A stretch of DNA of 57,957 bases from Nitrospira sp. (GCA_029865345.1 JAOUHD010000004.1:1-57957); one strand, 5' to 3'; counted from the stretch's first letter, positions 9,000 through 18,535 are shown. Program-made: numbers and translations. The notes: generated by a model from the sequence alone, not told the origin.

Positions 9000-10337
9000 T
9001 CAGTGTTTGGCTACAAGCGGTCCCGGCCCCGTTGCCACACACGAGTCGGAATACGACGGAGCCGCACGGAGGCACGTCTCAATGAACTCCAGACTCCGTG
9101 TGAGTGCGCCTTGATTGTCCAACACCACCTGTCTTGCAGCCTGCCCCATCCGATGTCGAGTGTCAGGCTGACCGAGCCATTCTTCAAGAGAGGTAATGAG
9201 GTCCTCCACCCCCATCACGCGGCGACCTCCTCCAGCCTCTGATAGAAGTGCCGCGACCTCGGCGCAATGGTCCGTATGAGGCCCAAACATGACGGGGATA
9301 CCCCATACAGCCGGTTCCAACAAATTGTGCCCCCCCACGGGAACCAGAGTTCCACCGACGAATGCCACGACAGCGTCTCGATATGCGCGAGACAGCTCTC
9401 CTCTCGTATCCAAAATGATCACGCGCGGACCAGACTGCTTCCCCTGAATCCGACTTCTCCGCTGCACGGCAAATCCGGCTTCTCGCAGCACGGCTTCGAC
9501 TCGATCCGCTCGCTCGATATGGCGTGGCGCCAGCATCAACACGGTTGTGGGATAGGTCTTCACGATGTGTCGGTAGGCCGAAACCAGCAGTTCCTCTTCT
9601 CCAGCGTGCGTGCTACCCGCGAGCATCAATTGTTCATGCTCATCGAGCCCAAAGCTCTGACGGAGCGATTCATGTGAGCGAACGTCCGGGAGAGGCTGAT
9701 CAAACTTGATATTACTGGTCACATGAACGCGCGACGGCTCAGCGCCTAATGCAACAATACGCTGTCGATCTCTATCAGATTGCATGAGACAGAGTGTGAG
9801 CGTTTGAAGTATAGATCGATACAAAGAGCGAATCACGGGCAAATCCTGACGGCCAAATGACCGCGACGACAACCGCCCGTTCACCAACACCGAGGGCACA
9901 TCCTGTGCTCGTAACGTCCACAATAAGTTCGGCCATAATTCCGTCTCGACAAACACATACAGCACCGGCCGCAGACTGCGGATCATCCGAGCCACAGCCC
10001 AGGGAAAGTCAAGCGGAGCATACCGGTGCTCGGCAATACCGCCTAAGCGCTGTTCTACCGCCTCTCGGCCGGTTTCAGTCACCGTCGTGACGATATACCG
10101 AAACTCAGGATGACGTTCATGCAGCGCCTTCACCAACGGCGTCGCGGCGACGACCTCACCAAGTGACACCGCGTGAATCCACACAAGCGGCGAGGCTGTC
10201 GTTTGGCGATCGGAAGGATGAATGTGCCAACCCATCCGCTGAAGAAAACCAGGGCGGCAGCGAGGTTTGGCCAGCAGCACAGCGATAACCACTGGGGCGG
10301 CAAGAAGAAGACCGATGTTATAGAGCAGCTTCCACAT
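9000..10337 (-). CDS. waaA: 3-deoxy-D-manno-octulosonic acid (Kdo) transferase
   Basis: A 445-residue GT30 enzyme that transfers Kdo from CMP-Kdo to lipid IVA at the inner membrane. It has an N-terminal membrane anchor (MWKLLYNIGLLLAAPVV), the WIHAVSLGEVVAATPL motif with the catalytic Glu, FVETELWPNLL, LVNGRLSSRSF, and a C-terminal GHNLLEPAVWGIPVMFGP for donor binding. The start ATG 10337 places the anchor at the extreme N-terminus as in other WaaA proteins; a TTG at 10364 would add nine residues. Whether it adds one Kdo or more cannot be read from sequence. Confidence 0.93.
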   Translation of the reverse strand: MWKLLYNIGLLLAAPVVIAVLLAKPRCRPGFLQRMGWHIHPSDRQTTASPLVWIHAVSLGEVVAATPLVKALHERHPEFRYIVTTVTETGREAVEQRLGGIAEHRYAPLDFPWAVARMIRSLRPVLYVFVETELWPNLLWTLRAQDVPSVLVNGRLSSRSFGRQDLPVIRSLYRSILQTLTLCLMQSDRDRQRIVALGAEPSRVHVTSNIKFDQPLPDVRSHESLRQSFGLDEHEQLMLAGSTHAGEEELLVSAYRHIVKTYPTTVLMLAPRHIERADRVEAVLREAGFAVQRRSRIQGKQSGPRVIILDTRGELSRAYRDAVVAFVGGTLVPVGGHNLLEPAVWGIPVMFGPHTDHCAEVAALLSEAGGGRRVMGVEDLITSLEEWLGQPDTRHRMGQAARQVVLDNQGALTRSLEFIETCLRAAPSYSDSCVATGPGPLVAKH

Positions 10338-10404
10338 GAGAACGACGTGAACCGCACGAGGCAAAAGGTGAGGCGCCCTGTTTAATGCCTACGCCTCTTA
10401 CATT

Positions 10405-11081
10405 TCACGCCTTACCTTTTACATCCACATCATTTTCCGCCTGATCCGTCAACTGATTCAACACGGTCTCAAGTTCCACGCGAGCTGTTTCGAGCGCCGT
10501 CTCATCGGCCTCACGTGAGACCCAGAGCGGACGTCCGTAGCAAAAGAGGCCTGTCGAAAACGGATAGGGGACCATGTAGCGATCCCAACTCGCAAAGAGT
10601 TTTTTTTTGAGCAGGCAAAGGCTATTGGCACGATCGGAAGTCCCGAGGCTTTCGCCAGCTGGATCACCCCCAGCTTGGCAACGTGACGCGGCCCTTTCGG
10701 GCCATCCGGCGTCACCGCAACATCTTGGCCGGATCGAGCTAATTTAATCAATGCGCGTAGGGCATTGGCCCCGCCGCGCGTACTGGATCCACGCACGGCC
10801 CCATGACCGAATCGCGCGATGATACGCGCAATAATCTCTCCATCCCCATGCTGGCTGATCAACACATGGGCACCCGGTCCTCGGTACCCAAATGGAATCA
10901 TCAATTGCTGTGCATGCCAAAATGCGGTAATGGCGTGCCCTCCTTCACGATACAAGGCATCGACCGCTTCCTGTCCTCTAGTCTCGTGGCGCATCGTGCG
11001 GGCAATACCACGAATCAGTGCCGCTCCCACCGGAGGCAGCACAGAAAGTTTCAGCCATCTGACCAAGAACGATTTCTTCAT
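10405..11081 (-). pseudogene. DUF374 lysophospholipid-acyltransferase-like protein, frameshifted in an A9 tract
   Basis: From ATG 11081 the frame encodes a DUF374 acyltransferase-like protein: ITAFWHAQQLMIPFGYRG (with the family His), SQHGDGEIIARIIARFG, SSTRGGANALRAL and VTPDGPKGPRHVAKLGV. After ACSKK the frame runs into unrelated sequence and stops at 10458. Adding one A to the run at 10600-10608 (nine As on the coding strand) restores a normal end, LFASWDRYMVPYPFSTGLF, stopping at 10405, for about 225 residues. This family is often found beside waaA and msbA and probably acylates lipid A or a related lipid. The break may be a sequencing error, a real mutation, or a site of transcriptional slippage. 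Confidence 0.72.
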
Positions 11082-11085
11082 AGAA

Positions 11086-12834
11086 TCAATGCGCCAATTC
11101 TTCGGATTGAAACTGCAACGTGTGCAAACGGTGATAGCTTCCTCCCTGCCGAAGCAGATCCTCGTGCGAGCCTACTTCAACGATCGTCCCACCGTCCAAC
11201 ACCACAATGCGGTCCGCATTTTGAATGGTCGACAGCCGATGCGCAATCACCAATGTCGTTCGATTCTTCATTAAGTTCGTCAAGGCCAACTGCACGATCC
11301 GTTCAGACTCCGTATCCAACGCCGACGTCGCTTCATCCAGGATCAGCAATGGCGGGTCGCGAAGCAGCGCGCGGGCGATGGCCAGACGCTGGCGCTCGCC
11401 CCCCGAGAGCTTGAGTCCCCGTTCTCCGATGAGGGCACCATACCCGTCTGGGATCCGAAGAATGAAGTCATGCGCATAGGCCAGCTTGGCCGCCTGTTCA
11501 ACCTCAGCCTGACTGGCCCCTGTTCGTCCGAAGGCGATGTTGTTCCGGATGGTATCATCGAACAGCACAATCTCTTGCGACACGATCCCGATATGGGCAC
11601 GTAATGACTGTAATTCATACGAGTCAAGCGGAACGCCGTCGATTAGAATACGGCCTGTGGTCGGCTCATAGAACCGCGGCAACAAACTGACTAACGTGGT
11701 CTTTCCACTTCCACTGCTCCCGACAAGCGCAATAACTTCCCCGGGCCTGATGGTAAGATCAACCTTGGTCAGCGCGGGAATCTTCTGGCTCTCATATCGC
11801 AACGAGACACCCTGGAATTCAATGGCACGGTGGATCCCGGCCAACGGGACCATGCCCTGGGTCTGTGCCTGTTCGGTCTTCATGTCCAACACATCAAAGA
11901 CGCGTTCAGCCGCAGCCAGGGCTTGCTGGATCAGATTGTTAGCCCCAGACAACTTCCGAACCGGGGTATAGGCCAATAACATGGCAGCCATGAACGAAAA
12001 GAACGCGCCGGGCGTCATCGTCCCGTTGATGACGAGATAGCCGCCATACCAAATAATAACCGCGATACTGATCACGCCGATGACTTCCATATGCGAATGG
12101 CCGATCGACCAGACCTGATTCGTTTTCAAGGTGGTGGCCAGAAAGGCCTGGTTCCGCGCTTGAAATCGCCCGGCTTCTGCGTCTTCACGACCGAAGGCCT
12201 TCACGACCCTGATGCCGGCAAACGTTTCTTGGAGTGTTGAAGACATATCGCCCATCTGGGCTTGTCCACTCGCCGCCAATTTCTTCAACCGCTTCCCCAC
12301 TCGAACCATCGTCAGCCCCGCAAGCGGAATCACGACCAGCGAGATGCCCGCCAACTTCCAGTCCTGATAGAGAATCACGCCGACCATCGCCAGAAATGTC
12401 AGGGCATTTTGAAACATGTCTTTGACGACACTCGACGCCGCATTCGCCATCAACCCAACATCGTTCACGATCCGCGACACCAAACGACCCGACGTGTTGG
12501 AGTCGTGAAATCCGATCGGCATGCGCATGAGCTGCTGAAACAACTCTTGCCGAATGTCTGCCACCACTCGATTCCCCACATACGCCATCAGGTACCCGAC
12601 GCCATAGCTGAAGAACGCCTTCACTGCCGCAACAGCCAATATCGCCAGCGGCAAGACCAGCAGCAATCGTTCATTTTTTTCGATGAAGATCCCGTCGAGC
12701 ACTGGACGTGCCAACCAGGCATACACCCCGGTCAAGATCGCCACCATCCCGGAGCAGGCGAACCCACCCAAAAACCTCGCCCGATACGGGCGAACATACC
12801 GCATGAGCCGCTTGAATCGTTCTACTCCCGACAT
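11086..12834 (-). CDS. msbA: Lipid A export ABC transporter, ATP-binding/permease
   Basis: A 582-residue half-transporter. The first 320 residues hold six membrane helices. The nucleotide-binding domain shows VGSSGSGKTTLV (Walker A, about residue 368), LSGGERQRLAIARALL (signature), LLILDEATSALD (Walker B, near residue 496) and VIAHRLST (H-loop). Length and helix layout match MsbA, which flips lipid A-core to the outer leaflet of the inner membrane as a homodimer. Its position between lpxB and waaA supports this over a generic multidrug exporter. It overlaps the end of lpxB by 13 bases. Confidence 0.92.
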   Translation of the reverse strand: MSGVERFKRLMRYVRPYRARFLGGFACSGMVAILTGVYAWLARPVLDGIFIEKNERLLLVLPLAILAVAAVKAFFSYGVGYLMAYVGNRVVADIRQELFQQLMRMPIGFHDSNTSGRLVSRIVNDVGLMANAASSVVKDMFQNALTFLAMVGVILYQDWKLAGISLVVIPLAGLTMVRVGKRLKKLAASGQAQMGDMSSTLQETFAGIRVVKAFGREDAEAGRFQARNQAFLATTLKTNQVWSIGHSHMEVIGVISIAVIIWYGGYLVINGTMTPGAFFSFMAAMLLAYTPVRKLSGANNLIQQALAAAERVFDVLDMKTEQAQTQGMVPLAGIHRAIEFQGVSLRYESQKIPALTKVDLTIRPGEVIALVGSSGSGKTTLVSLLPRFYEPTTGRILIDGVPLDSYELQSLRAHIGIVSQEIVLFDDTIRNNIAFGRTGASQAEVEQAAKLAYAHDFILRIPDGYGALIGERGLKLSGGERQRLAIARALLRDPPLLILDEATSALDTESERIVQLALTNLMKNRTTLVIAHRLSTIQNADRIVVLDGGTIVEVGSHEDLLRQGGSYHRLHTLQFQSEELAH

Positions 12835-13952
12835 GCCGCTATTATCACCTCTGCCGCTCGGAGGGACGCGCCTGGTTCACCTAACGCGTCTCGTACCTGT
12901 GCTAAGCTCCGCTTCATTTCTGCATAGGCTGCGGGATCTTCCAAGATCCGCAGCGCCTCCTCGTAGAGACGCTGACCGGTAGCCTCATCCTGCAACAACT
13001 CCGGCACGACGGATCGACCTGCCACCAAATTCACCAGTCCAATCCATTTGACCCGGAGAAAGAAACTCGCGATCCAAAATTCCAAATCCGATGTTCGGTA
13101 GATCAACACCATAGGAGTGCCCACGACGGCGGCTTGCAACGTGGCTGTCCCCGACGCCACCAGCACCACATCGGATACGGCCATCACTTCACTTGCTTGC
13201 TCTTTGACCAGAGTGACAGGAACCGAACTGTGCCGCAAGAGTGGCTGCAGCAGATTATCCTGAATAGTGGAGGCTTGCGCCAAGATAAACTTCGTTTTTG
13301 GCGCCCGGTGAGCCAATTGCTCTGCGGCCCTGATCAGGATCGGCAACAGAGCCTGTACCTCATGTACGCGACTCCCCGGCAACAAGCCAATCACCCGCTC
13401 ATCCTGAGCGAAGCCAAATCTGCTGCGCAGCGCCGTCCGATCGTAGGATCCTTCGACTGCATCCAGGATGGGATGGCCGACAAATGTGCAGCGCATACCC
13501 GCGCTGTCATAGAGAGGCTTTTCAAAAGGCAGAATGACCAACACCTGATCGACTCGTTTCTTGATCCAGTACATCCGCCAGGCCCCCCAGGCCCAAATCT
13601 GCGGCGCAACATAATAGAACACGCGCAACCCAGCGCCCTTGGCGAAGTAGGCGTACCGTAAGTTTAATCCGGGGTTATCGACAAAGATGACCGCATCCCA
13701 TGGTTCGGACCGAAATAACCGTCGCATGAAGAAAAACCGTCGCATGATCGCCACCAACACCAAGGGCCCGACCATCCCCATCACGTCGAACTGCCCCATC
13801 TTGCAGACCAATTGCACACCGGCCGCCTCCATCGCTGCCCCTCCGATCCCGGCAAGCGAGACCTGAGGGTCCTTGGCTCTAAGCGCCTTGGCCAAATTGG
13901 CTCCGTGGAGGTCGCCGGAGGCTTCACCAGTAATGATCAGGATACGCGGCAT
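12822..13952 (-). CDS. lpxB: Lipid-A-disaccharide synthase
   Basis: A 376-residue GT19 enzyme joining UDP-diacylglucosamine and lipid X to make the lipid A disaccharide. Recognisable segments are ILIITGEASGDLHGANLAKAL at the N-terminus, FVDNPGLNLRYAYFAK, YYVAPQIWAWG, VGHPILDAV and GLLPGSRVHEV. Length is normal and the ATG at 13952 starts directly at the conserved N-terminal strand. It is separated from lpxA and lpxI by the oxidoreductase gene. Confidence 0.95.
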   Translation of the reverse strand: MPRILIITGEASGDLHGANLAKALRAKDPQVSLAGIGGAAMEAAGVQLVCKMGQFDVMGMVGPLVLVAIMRRFFFMRRLFRSEPWDAVIFVDNPGLNLRYAYFAKGAGLRVFYYVAPQIWAWGAWRMYWIKKRVDQVLVILPFEKPLYDSAGMRCTFVGHPILDAVEGSYDRTALRSRFGFAQDERVIGLLPGSRVHEVQALLPILIRAAEQLAHRAPKTKFILAQASTIQDNLLQPLLRHSSVPVTLVKEQASEVMAVSDVVLVASGTATLQAAVVGTPMVLIYRTSDLEFWIASFFLRVKWIGLVNLVAGRSVVPELLQDEATGQRLYEEALRILEDPAAYAEMKRSLAQVRDALGEPGASLRAAEVIIAACRE

Positions 13953-14037
13953 GACGATTTATTGGAGCACAGACAGTGCCTACGAATCGATGCACGCGGC
14001 TGAGAAGGCACGTGACGGTTGATCCGTGGAGATGGTC

Positions 14038-14985
14038 TCATGTCTTGTGAGGCAACGATACTCCCATCGCCGACAGCACGCGATGAGCCAGCTCCAGAAC
14101 AGCAACCCCGTCCTCGCCGGACACGATTGGGCGAGATCCCAAACGAATCGCATGGAGAAACGATTCCAGCTGTAGTTTTAGCGGCTCACCGTCTCCGGCT
14201 TGTACCTCTTCAGCTACCATCATGGGCTTCCTGCCAGATTCAAGCGATCGGCGTCCGATCATGCCCTGGCGGGACTGGAAATCGATCGACACACACCCAT
14301 CGCCTTGAAATACATGCCATTGTCGCGTTGCCTTTGGTGAGATTCGACTTGCGGTAAGGTTGACGACACACCCACTCCTAAACTGAACACGTGCATTAGC
14401 CACATCACTGGTCGAGGAGAGCATCGTCACTCCAGCAGCCCGCACATCTTCGACGGGGCCTGGATCGAAGGACAGCACCAAGTCAAGGTCATGAATCATC
14501 AAATCCAGGACGACATCAACGTCGGTGCCACGCCCACTATAGGTCCCCAGTCGATAGCACTCGAACAACACCGGTTTCTGAATATGTGACCGCATCAACT
14601 GCAGAATAGGATTGAAACGCTCACTATGTCCCACTTGCAGCGTACATCGATTGCGTTTTGCCAACTCCACCAACTCCCGTGCCTCAACCGGCAGAACGGC
14701 AATCGGTTTCTCCACCAGCACATGTTTCCCGGCTTCAAGACAGGCTTTGGTCACGGAATAGTGACTGGATGTGGGGACGGCGATACTGACGACTTCAACC
14801 TGCTTCAAGAAATCTGGCAGATCACTGAATACCTGTGCGCCATGCTTCTGGGCAATGGCAGAGGCTCGCCCCTGGTCTTGGTCGATCACGCCGACCAACG
14901 TCGAATCTGGCAATGAGGCATAGAGGCGCGCATGGTGTTGACCGAGATGCCCGACCCCGATGACACCGGCACGGAGCTTGACCAT
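14038..14985 (-). CDS. Gfo/Idh/MocA family oxidoreductase, GnnA candidate
   Basis: A 315-residue NAD(P)-dependent dehydrogenase: RAGVIGVGHLGQHHARLYAS gives the GxGxxG Rossmann site, and VLVEKPIAVLPVEA holds the family Lys in EKP. The start ATG 14985 puts the Rossmann strand at residue 4; a start at 15048 would add an unlikely tail. It lies among lpxI, lpxA and lpxB. GnnA, a Gfo/Idh/MocA enzyme that oxidises C3 of UDP-GlcNAc so that an amino group can be installed for amide-linked lipid A, occurs beside lpxA in some bacteria. The matching aminotransferase GnnB is not in this window, so GnnA is a hypothesis only. Confidence 0.85.
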   Translation of the reverse strand: MVKLRAGVIGVGHLGQHHARLYASLPDSTLVGVIDQDQGRASAIAQKHGAQVFSDLPDFLKQVEVVSIAVPTSSHYSVTKACLEAGKHVLVEKPIAVLPVEARELVELAKRNRCTLQVGHSERFNPILQLMRSHIQKPVLFECYRLGTYSGRGTDVDVVLDLMIHDLDLVLSFDPGPVEDVRAAGVTMLSSTSDVANARVQFRSGCVVNLTASRISPKATRQWHVFQGDGCVSIDFQSRQGMIGRRSLESGRKPMMVAEEVQAGDGEPLKLQLESFLHAIRLGSRPIVSGEDGVAVLELAHRVLSAMGVSLPHKT

Positions 14986-15090
14986 ACGCCTCTTAGACTG
15001 AATTGGGGAATTTCTTGATCGATCGATTTGTTGAGTTTCTGAAATCAATAGATCAACCAGATCTTCAGATTCCGAAACTGCTTCATTGAC

Positions 15091-15945
15091 TCAGGTCGCA
15101 GCACTTGGCTCCGCTTCGCGAGCGAGGCCAACGACGGTGATGCCGGCTTCCTCCGCAGTGCGGAGAAGCACTTCTCGATCAAGCATCACGCATCGACCAG
15201 CCTCAACGGCCAGCACTGACGCCTTGACGGATTGCATGACCTCGATCGTCCTGGGACCCACGGCCGGCAGGTCAAACCGGAGATCCTGCTGCGGTTTGCT
15301 CCGCTTCACCACAACCGCACCATCCTTGGCCAGTTCGCCACCACGCTTGATCGCTTCATCGGTACCTTCGACCGCTTCGACCGCCACAACCACGCGGTCT
15401 TTGATCACGACGCATTGGCCGATGTCGAGGCGCCCCGTCTCTTTAGCCACGTCCCAGCCATAACGGATGTCCACCCACTCCTTCTTAGTTGGTTGACGCG
15501 ACGTGAGCGTCCCTTCTTCAACCAAGATCCCTTCCAGGCCGAACGTCGACTCACAAATGGTGATGCCATCCTTCTCCAGTTCCGCAGCAAGTGCGCGTAG
15601 AATATCGTCATCCTTCCAGAGAGCCAGTTTCGTGGCGAGCGCGAGCACGCGAAAATCAGGACGGGCATGGCTATAGACATGCGTTTTCTTAATGCCTCCC
15701 AGCATGACCACATTCCGGACGCCGTCGGCCTTGAACGCGTTGATCAGCTTGTTGAGTTGGCCAATCTTGATCCAATGGATCCGATCGACATGCTGTTCAA
15801 GCTCCGGTTCAGTCTCGCCCTCATGAGCCACCGCATAGACTTGAAGGCCCATTTTACGAGCGTTGTCCGCAAAGATGATCGGAAATCGTCCGTTTCCGGC
15901 GATCACCCCGATTCGACCGTCTGCTATAGGCATGGCCAGGGTCAT
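15091..15945 (-). CDS. lpxI: UDP-2,3-diacylglucosamine pyrophosphatase
   Basis: A 284-residue protein of the DUF1009 family. The start GRIGVIAGNGRFPIIFADNA, the middle VVMLGGIKKTHVYSH and the end segment ATKL..WKDDDILRALAAELE match LpxI, which hydrolyses UDP-2,3-diacylglucosamine to lipid X. It replaces LpxH in many bacteria, including Caulobacter. It follows lpxA after 13 bases, which is a usual place for lpxI. There is no lpxH-like gene in the window. Confidence 0.92.
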   Translation of the reverse strand: MTLAMPIADGRIGVIAGNGRFPIIFADNARKMGLQVYAVAHEGETEPELEQHVDRIHWIKIGQLNKLINAFKADGVRNVVMLGGIKKTHVYSHARPDFRVLALATKLALWKDDDILRALAAELEKDGITICESTFGLEGILVEEGTLTSRQPTKKEWVDIRYGWDVAKETGRLDIGQCVVIKDRVVVAVEAVEGTDEAIKRGGELAKDGAVVVKRSKPQQDLRFDLPAVGPRTIEVMQSVKASVLAVEAGRCVMLDREVLLRTAEEAGITVVGLAREAEPSAAT

Positions 15946-15958
15946 AGTGGCTGAGAGC

Positions 15959-16777
15959 TCACACCGGTTGATCGAACTCGCGCTCTAGGTCATGGTTGAC
16001 AGCCCTCGAGATGCCACGTTTGGTTCCCTCCATAAACGTGAGGATCTTGGCCACATCCGCCTGTCCTTTAAACTCCTTTTTTGCCAATCGTACCGCCTCC
16101 GCCGTCCGATGGCCCGATCGGAACAGCAAGTCAAATGCCTTCTTCAACAAGGCGATCCGGTCTACCGAGAACCCGTGCCGTTGTAATCCAACTGAATTGA
16201 GGCCGTACAGATGTGCGCGATACCCGCCGGCTGCAAATGCAAACGGAGGGATATCCTGGCCAATCGCACAACACCCTCCAATCATCACATAGTCTCCGAT
16301 ACGCACAAACTGAAGAACACCGGTCAAGCCTCCGATAACCGCATGATCACCGATGGTAATATGTCCCGCCAGGCTTGCCGCATTCGCCATAATGATATGG
16401 TCGCCGAGCCGGCAATCATGGGCCACATGCACGTAGGCCATCAGAATGCCTTTGGACCCGAGAGAGGTCACACCCCCTCCCTGGACGGTTCCTCGATTGA
16501 TCGTGACATATTCGCGGATGATGTTGTCATGGCCGATGACGACTTTGGTCGGTTCCCCTTTATAGCCAAGGTGCTGTGGAGGCCCTCCGATCGAAGCAAA
16601 CGGATGCACTTCATTCCGCTCCCCGATTTCCGTCCACCCATCGATAATCGCATGGGAAAGAAGTCGGCTCCCCTTTCCGATCACAACATGCTCTCCCACT
16701 ACGCAGAACGGCCCAATTTCTACGTTATGATCGAGGCTCGCCTTGGGATGAATGATCGCTGTTGGATGTATCTTCAC
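15959..16777 (-). CDS. lpxA: UDP-N-acetylglucosamine (or 3-amino analogue) acyltransferase
   Basis: A 272-residue trimeric acyltransferase made of hexapeptide repeats (left-handed beta helix), beginning VKIHPTAIIHPKASLDHNV. The catalytic His lies in VHVAHDCRLGDHI at about residue 117, and GGCCAIGQDIPPFAFAAGGYRAHLYGLN leads into the C-terminal helices. It starts lipid A synthesis by 3-acylation of UDP-GlcNAc in the cytoplasm. I chose GTG 16777, six bases after AAAGGGGG, over a TTG at 16801. Acyl length and whether it prefers an amino sugar cannot be read with certainty. Confidence 0.94.
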   Translation of the reverse strand: MKIHPTAIIHPKASLDHNVEIGPFCVVGEHVVIGKGSRLLSHAIIDGWTEIGERNEVHPFASIGGPPQHLGYKGEPTKVVIGHDNIIREYVTINRGTVQGGGVTSLGSKGILMAYVHVAHDCRLGDHIIMANAASLAGHITIGDHAVIGGLTGVLQFVRIGDYVMIGGCCAIGQDIPPFAFAAGGYRAHLYGLNSVGLQRHGFSVDRIALLKKAFDLLFRSGHRTAEAVRLAKKEFKGQADVAKILTFMEGTKRGISRAVNHDLEREFDQPV

Positions 16778-16890
16778 GCATGCCCCCTTTACTAGCGTCA
16801 AACCTCACCGGCCATTCGTCAACTGCCGGATCACTGCCTGGCCCACACGCCGACCGTACGCTTCAGGAATCGAGCACTCATCAAACCCGA

Positions 16891-17343
16891 TTATTTCGTG
16901 TCCGCCTTCTCCTCCATCACCATTGCCGTCATCACGGCGTCACAGACCATTTCATTGTCTACATATGCCTTCCCTTGCATTTTCCAGAATGGCGGACGCT
17001 TCTTGATGACCTCAATTTCAATACGCAGCTGATCGCCAGGGACCACCGGTCGCCTGAACTTGGCCTCCTCAATACCCGTCAGATACATAATGGTTTTTCC
17101 GACTGTCCCTCCCGACTTGAAGACCAGCACACCACCCACCTGGGCCATGGCTTCGACAATCAGCACCCCCGGCATCACCGGGCGGCCTGGAAAGTGTCCT
17201 TGAAAGAACGGCTCATTGATCGTCACGTTTTTGATGCCGATGATGCTTTTATGCGGTTCAAACTCTTTGACTCGATCCACCAGTAGGAACGGATATCGGT
17301 GGGGAAGTAACGCCTGAATCTCAGCCTGTTCGACCGATGCCAT
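16891..17343 (-). CDS. fabZ: 3-hydroxyacyl-ACP dehydratase
   Basis: A 150-residue hot-dog-fold enzyme dehydrating 3-hydroxyacyl-ACP in fatty acid synthesis. Visible are LLPHRYPFLLVDRV, the catalytic His in GHFPGRPVMPG near residue 55, and the Glu in VLIVEAMAQVGG. The ATG at 17343 follows GGAGG. It shares hydroxyacyl-ACP precursors with LpxA, which explains its conserved place next to lpxA. The usual neighbour lpxD is missing between the skp genes and fabZ. Confidence 0.95.
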   Translation of the reverse strand: MASVEQAEIQALLPHRYPFLLVDRVKEFEPHKSIIGIKNVTINEPFFQGHFPGRPVMPGVLIVEAMAQVGGVLVFKSGGTVGKTIMYLTGIEEAKFRRPVVPGDQLRIEIEVIKKRPPFWKMQGKAYVDNEMVCDAVMTAMVMEEKADTK

Positions 17344-17381
17344 GGGCTCTGCCTCCTCTCCATCCTGAATAGAGCTACCGT

Positions 17382-17924
17382 CTAAGGATTCTGTCGATCA
17401 AATTCCTTGATGATCGAATCTGTCACATCCAACGCTGGCTGATGATAGAGGACAATGCGGATGAGCGCTTCATTGCCCTTATCGAGGATCGCCGTATATC
17501 CCTCTTTTTGAGCCACAGCCTGCGCGGCGACGGCGATTTTTTGCGCATATTCCACGACCATTTCGCGCTGTTTTTGTTGAACTTCACGATTGAACTCTTG
17601 AAGCCGACGCTGAAACGCTTCCATCTTGCCGCGTAACTGCTCTTCTTTCTCTTGCCGTGCCTGGTCCGCAAGCTTGACGTTCGGATCTTGCAAGGACTGC
17701 TCCAAGTCCTTTAACTCTTGCTCATCGCCATGAATGATCTTTTGTCTGGTCATGGAGTATCCCTTCACCTCTTCCAAGGCCAGCTTCCCAGCCTTGGTTC
17801 GCTCTATCACCATCTGCTGATCCATGACCCCGACCCGAACCGCCTCTCCTGCATGGAGCGGCGCAACTCCCTGCACCAGCAATACCGCGACGCCTAACCA
17901 TGTCGCCTGCGCTACACTCGTCAT
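17382..17924 (-). CDS. OmpH/Skp family periplasmic chaperone (copy 1)
   Basis: A 180-residue protein with an N-terminal signal peptide (ATWLGVAVLLVQGVAPLHAG), then VRVGVMDQQMVIERTKAGK and a long charged coiled coil (residues 60-145, rich in K, E and Q), ending ALDVTDSIIKEFDRQNP. This is the Skp layout, a trimer whose coiled-coil arms hold unfolded outer membrane proteins on their way to BamA. ATG 17924 follows a GGGAGG sequence. It lies just downstream of a second, diverged copy. Confidence 0.85.
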   Translation of the reverse strand: MTSVAQATWLGVAVLLVQGVAPLHAGEAVRVGVMDQQMVIERTKAGKLALEEVKGYSMTRQKIIHGDEQELKDLEQSLQDPNVKLADQARQEKEEQLRGKMEAFQRRLQEFNREVQQKQREMVVEYAQKIAVAAQAVAQKEGYTAILDKGNEALIRIVLYHQPALDVTDSIIKEFDRQNP

Positions 17925-17943
17925 AACCCACCTCCCTCAGAAA

Positions 17944-18522
17944 CTAAGGGTATTCTCTATTGAACTCTTCGATGACCTGTCCTGAAATATCCAGACCTTC
18001 TTCATGATAGATCGTCGGACCACCCCTACTCCTGTCGACAACAACCTGCAATCCAAGACGCTTGGCGACCTTCGCGACAACCGTTTCGCTCTTGTCACGA
18101 AATCCTTCCAGAACATCTTTTTGCTTTTCTTGGACTTCCCGATTCAATTCCGAGGCCTTTTGCTGGTACTCCTGCATGCGCCGGCGAAACTGTTCTTCCC
18201 GCTCTCGTTTCGCGGTGGGGCTCAGAACGGAGGACTGCTTGACAAAGTCCTCTTCCATCCGCCGTAACTCCTTTTCCTCCATCTCCATCAACGCCTGTCG
18301 ATTTTTCGAAAAGCCGGCCAGGTTCTCCTTCACCTTCTTGCCCGCACTCGTCTCGCTGAGCAAGCGTTGTAAATTGATCACCGCCACCTTCCCGTCGATT
18401 TTTCCTCCGCCTCCAGCACATCCTCCACTCAGTGCCAGCATGACGGCGACCGCAGCCGACATCGCCGTCCATTCGATTCGTCCCGCCGCTCGCTTCCACC
18501 GATTCCCGTTCCAACGTACCAC
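17944..18522 (-). CDS. OmpH/Skp family chaperone (copy 2), possibly a lipoprotein
   Basis: A 192-residue protein with the Skp pattern: KVAVINLQRLLSETSAGKKV, a charged coiled coil (about residues 70-150), and a C-terminal DISGQVIEEFNREYP similar to copy 1. The start GTG 18522 lies 14 bases after the bamA stop with CGGAG seven bases upstream; an ATG at 18462 is an alternative. The N-terminal segment MSAAVAVMLALSGGCAGGGG ends in a Cys that could be lipidated, although the box SGG-C is not ideal. A lipid-anchored Skp would be unusual, since classical Skp is soluble. Confidence 0.82.
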   Translation of the reverse strand: MVRWNGNRWKRAAGRIEWTAMSAAVAVMLALSGGCAGGGGKIDGKVAVINLQRLLSETSAGKKVKENLAGFSKNRQALMEMEEKELRRMEEDFVKQSSVLSPTAKREREEQFRRRMQEYQQKASELNREVQEKQKDVLEGFRDKSETVVAKVAKRLGLQVVVDRSRGGPTIYHEEGLDISGQVIEEFNREYP

Positions 18523-18535
18523 GCGTAAACTCCGA

